Made by a program: the position numbers and the translations under genes
Notes under the pieces: generated by a model
The model's database searches: none
What the model was told of the DNA's origin: nothing
What the model saw: the letters and a program-made list of their open reading frames with translations, nothing else
Shown here: piece by piece, positions 61,959 through 64,000 of the stretch
Layout of the letters: every line of letters begins with the position of its first letter
Numbering within the stretch: the first letter of the stretch is position 1
Origin: Branchiibius cervicis
GTDB lineage: Bacteria; Actinomycetota; Actinomycetes; Actinomycetales; Dermatophilaceae
Length of the DNA stretch: 64,000 nt
Direction: 5' to 3'
Assembly: GCF_042661605.1 (NCBI RefSeq)
Contig: NZ_JBHSWJ010000002.1
Location: forward strand, 3,740,502-3,804,501

Positions 61959-62785
61959 CAACCCTTCACCGCACCCGACACCAGGCCCGAGGCCATCTTG
62001 TTCTGCACGATCATGAAGAACACGATCACCGGCACCGCGACCAGGGTCGCCCCTGCCATGACGGCCGGCCAGTCGACGGCCTGGTTGGACACGCTGGACA
62101 GTCCGCGCAGCCACAGCGGCAGGGTCCGGTTGTTGGGGTCCATCACCACGACGGCCAGGGTGTATTCGTTCCAGGCCTGCAGGAATCCGTAGACGCTGCA
62201 GGCGACCAGGCCCGGCGCGAGCAGCGGGAAGGTCACCCGGAAGAACGCGCCGATGCGGCTGCACCCGTCGACCATCGCGGCTTCCTCGAGCTCCAGCGGC
62301 ACGCCATCGACGAATCCGCGCAGCATCCAGATGGTGAAGGGCAGGATCATCGCGGTGTAGAGCAGCGCCAGGCCGAAGGCGGTGTTGTAGAGGTTCCAGT
62401 CGGCCAGCATCTTGTACTGGGAGATGAACAACGCCTCCGGCGGGATCATCTGCACGGCGAGCACGATCAGGATGAAGGAGATGCGGCCCCGGAAGCGGAA
62501 CCGGGAGATCGCCACCGCGGCGATGAAGGCGCAGATCACCGCTGCGACGATCGCCATGAGGGTCACGATCAGCGACAGTTTCAGCGAGGCCAGGAAGTCC
62601 GCACCGAAAACCCTGCTGTAGGCGGAGAAGTCGAAGCTGGGGAAGAAGGCCGGCGTCGTGCCGCGCAGCTTCTCGATCGGTTGCAGCGAGCTGTTGACGA
62701 TCCAGTAGACCGGGAAGACCCACAGGACCGCGAGCAGGATGGCGACGGTGTTCCAGCCGCGGGTGCGCATTGCCTTGGATTTCAT
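61958..62785 (-). CDS. Sugar ABC transporter permease, MalG-like
   Basis: A 275-residue CUT1-family permease with six helices. The EAA loop that docks the ATPase is LELEEAAMVDGCSRIGAFFR followed by VTFPLLAPG. Together with the permease upstream, the binding protein and nagZ it resembles DasABC/NgcEFG systems for GlcNAc or chitobiose; the exact sugar is inferred. No ATPase gene is present, as is typical when a shared MsiK supplies it. Confidence 0.9.
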   Translation of the reverse strand: MKSKAMRTRGWNTVAILLAVLWVFPVYWIVNSSLQPIEKLRGTTPAFFPSFDFSAYSRVFGADFLASLKLSLIVTLMAIVAAVICAFIAAVAISRFRFRGRISFILIVLAVQMIPPEALFISQYKMLADWNLYNTAFGLALLYTAMILPFTIWMLRGFVDGVPLELEEAAMVDGCSRIGAFFRVTFPLLAPGLVACSVYGFLQAWNEYTLAVVVMDPNNRTLPLWLRGLSSVSNQAVDWPAVMAGATLVAVPVIVFFMIVQNKMASGLVSGAVKG

Positions 62786-63738
62786 GCCTGAGCCTCCTTC
62801 AGCAACGAGCGGATGTAACCCGAGCTGATGATCAGCGTCATCAACAGCACCAGCAGGGCCAACGCCGAGGCGACGCCGTAGTTGCTGTTACCGACGCCGA
62901 GTTGGTAGATGAACGTGCCGAGCAGGTTGGTCTCACTGACGGTTCCGCCGACGCCCTGCAAGTAGTTGATCTGGGCGAAAACCCTCAGGTCCCAAACGAT
63001 CTGGAGCAGAACCACGATCGAGATCACCGGTCGGATGGTGGGGTAGATGATGTAGCGGAGTCGTTGCAGACCGCTGGCTCCATCGAGCGCGGAGGCCTCC
63101 AGCATCTCGTCGGAGACCTGGGTGAGGGCCGCGTAGAGGGTGAACACCACGAAGGGCACGCTCATCCAGACCACGATCACGGTGGCCACGAAGAAGAAGG
63201 ACAGCGGATTGATCAGCCAGTTGTGCTGGTCGAAACCGGAGAACCCCAGGTGAACCAGTGTCCAGTTGATGACGCCGTAGGAGGTGTCAAAGAGCCACTG
63301 CCACACGGTCATTGCTGCGATGACGGGCATCGCCCAAGCCAGCAGGAGGCAAACCTGCAGGATGATCCGCGGCACGGTCGAGATGCGGGTCATCAGCAGT
63401 GCGATGGCGGTCGCGATGAGCATCGTGACGATGACATTGACGGCGCAGAAGGCCAGGGACCGGATGACCACGGCCCATACGTCGGGATCGGTGAAGACGG
63501 CCTTGAAGTTGTCGACCCCGTTAAAGGTGGCCGGCTGTCCGAACTGTTGGGCGCGGCCGTAGTGCTGGAACGCCATGATGCACTGGCGCACTAGCGGGAT
63601 GCCCAGTCCGATGGCCAGCACGACGATGGCGGGAAGCAGTAACAACCAGGGACCCAGTGACCGACTGACCCATTGGCGCCGTACCTTCTTGGGCTGTTGG
63701 CCCGTCACGGTCACGGGTTCGTTGATGAGGATCGTCAT
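62782..63738 (-). CDS. Sugar ABC transporter permease, MalF-like
   Basis: A 318-residue CUT1-family permease. A cytoplasmic N-terminus (GQQPKKVRRQW) is followed by six or seven helices. The EAA loop is EMLEASALDGASGLQRLRYI. It overlaps the second permease gene by 4 bases. The 114 bases upstream to the binding-protein stop hold no gene. Confidence 0.9.
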   Translation of the reverse strand: MTILINEPVTVTGQQPKKVRRQWVSRSLGPWLLLLPAIVVLAIGLGIPLVRQCIMAFQHYGRAQQFGQPATFNGVDNFKAVFTDPDVWAVVIRSLAFCAVNVIVTMLIATAIALLMTRISTVPRIILQVCLLLAWAMPVIAAMTVWQWLFDTSYGVINWTLVHLGFSGFDQHNWLINPLSFFFVATVIVVWMSVPFVVFTLYAALTQVSDEMLEASALDGASGLQRLRYIIYPTIRPVISIVVLLQIVWDLRVFAQINYLQGVGGTVSETNLLGTFIYQLGVGNSNYGVASALALLVLLMTLIISSGYIRSLLKEAQA

Positions 63739-63852
63739 GTCCTGGCCTGGTCGATTCGATTGCTGGGCAGAAAGATTGGTGTACGTCGGGAGCCCGGCTT
63801 GGCGGGGTCGCCGACTCCCGACGTAGTTGGGTGGCTCTGCGAGCCCGGTGGA

Positions 63853-64000
63853 TCAGGAGCTGGCGTTCAGCGCCGTTCTTCCAGTTCGGCATCAGGTCGC
63901 CTTGGCGGTGCTGGCCACGCGCGAAAGCGCCGCTCGCGATCTTGCCGAAGAACCGCCTCCATGGCCACGTTGGAGGATCTCGATGCCGGCCCAGTTGGGC
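63853..64000 (-). CDS. C-terminal end of a sugar ABC transporter binding protein, multiply frame-broken
   Basis: Reading leftward from the edge, short blocks typical of a CUT1 solute-binding protein C-terminus appear in changing frames: PNWAGIEIL (from 63999), NVAMEAVL, GKIASGA, VASTAKAT, DAELEE, and ALNASS ending at a TGA at 63853-63855. Joining them needs about four extra bases removed and one base added within ~150 bases. It is the expected first gene of the operon. The cluster of indels suggests local poor sequence rather than decay. Confidence 0.6.

Overview
The window is a compact, very GC-rich stretch of an actinobacterial chromosome. Start codons are often GTG, 4-bp ATGA/GTGA stop-start overlaps are common, many first genes look leaderless (a TAnnnT box 6-8 bases before the start codon), and the gene families are typical of the order Micrococcales (DUF222/HNH endonuclease, DUF5926, DUF4446, MptB-like and GT87 mannosyltransferases, LppX/LprG-like lipoproteins, CsoR). 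A member of the Dermacoccaceae or a related family is possible, but I cannot fix the genus. I see no rRNA, tRNA, CRISPR array, prophage or insertion sequence, and no gene-free stretch longer than about 205 bases.

Layout. 1-5380: 3' half of a phenylacetate (paa) cluster (paaC end, paaD, paaE, crotonase, 3-hydroxyacyl-CoA dehydrogenase, thioesterase), with a TetR regulator facing a second crotonase (PaaG-like). 5396-9098: HdeD-like membrane protein, then a zinc uptake operon znuA-znuC-znuB-zur behind a Zur-like box. 9077-13214: photolyase, VIT-family transporter, a membrane protein, DUF222/HNH protein, all on the minus strand. 13417-18452: a stand-alone MurE-like ligase, a MerR/aldo-keto reductase pair with a textbook 19-bp-spacer promoter, a glycerophosphodiesterase, an anti-sigma-like ATPase and DUF5926. 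18449-20616: GT2 plus an MptB-like GT-C enzyme. 20552-25676: aspartate 4-decarboxylase with two adjacent AspT antiporters. 25761-33370: GNAT, two paralogous large membrane proteins with AlkP-like N-termini flanking a lipoprotein and a GT87 enzyme, and a GDT1 family cation exporter. 33407-37855: DUF4446, pheA, a sortase-like lipoprotein, diacylglycerol kinase, serS. 37874-44294: a histidine kinase separated from its probable response regulator by pyruvate oxidase and a small HTH protein, then a NatAB-like ABC exporter. 44386-48307: QPQQYG-repeat membrane protein, HAD phosphatase, SpoU methyltransferase, glyoxalase-like protein, copZ and csoR. 48345-54830: purB, a VOC protein, alcohol dehydrogenase, galK, galT, a DUF4282 protein. 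55011-58909: TetR/MMPL transporter pair and an M56 peptidase. 58913-64000: a minus-strand operon of sugar-binding protein, two sugar permeases, a NagZ-type GH3 enzyme and two LprG-like lipoproteins.

The dominant anomaly is a set of ten genes, on both strands, whose conserved reading frame is broken each time by exactly one missing base. Five (perhaps six) of the breaks fall at a G5 or C5 run that must be six long to keep the frame. The last 150 bases hold a denser cluster of mostly extra bases. The simplest reading is sequencing or consensus error rather than gene decay. Affected entries are annotated as one gene with the break marked.

Functionally the window combines aromatic-acid catabolism, metal homeostasis with readable operators (zinc, copper), envelope glycoconjugate and peptidoglycan functions (mannosyltransferases, MurE-like ligase, NagZ, LprG-like lipoproteins, MMPL), and aspartate-to-alanine conversion coupled to exchange. 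The least explained parts are the AlkP-like membrane protein pair with its embedded lipoprotein and GT87 gene, the NagZ/LprG-like operon, and the sortase-like lipoprotein without an arginine after its cysteine.
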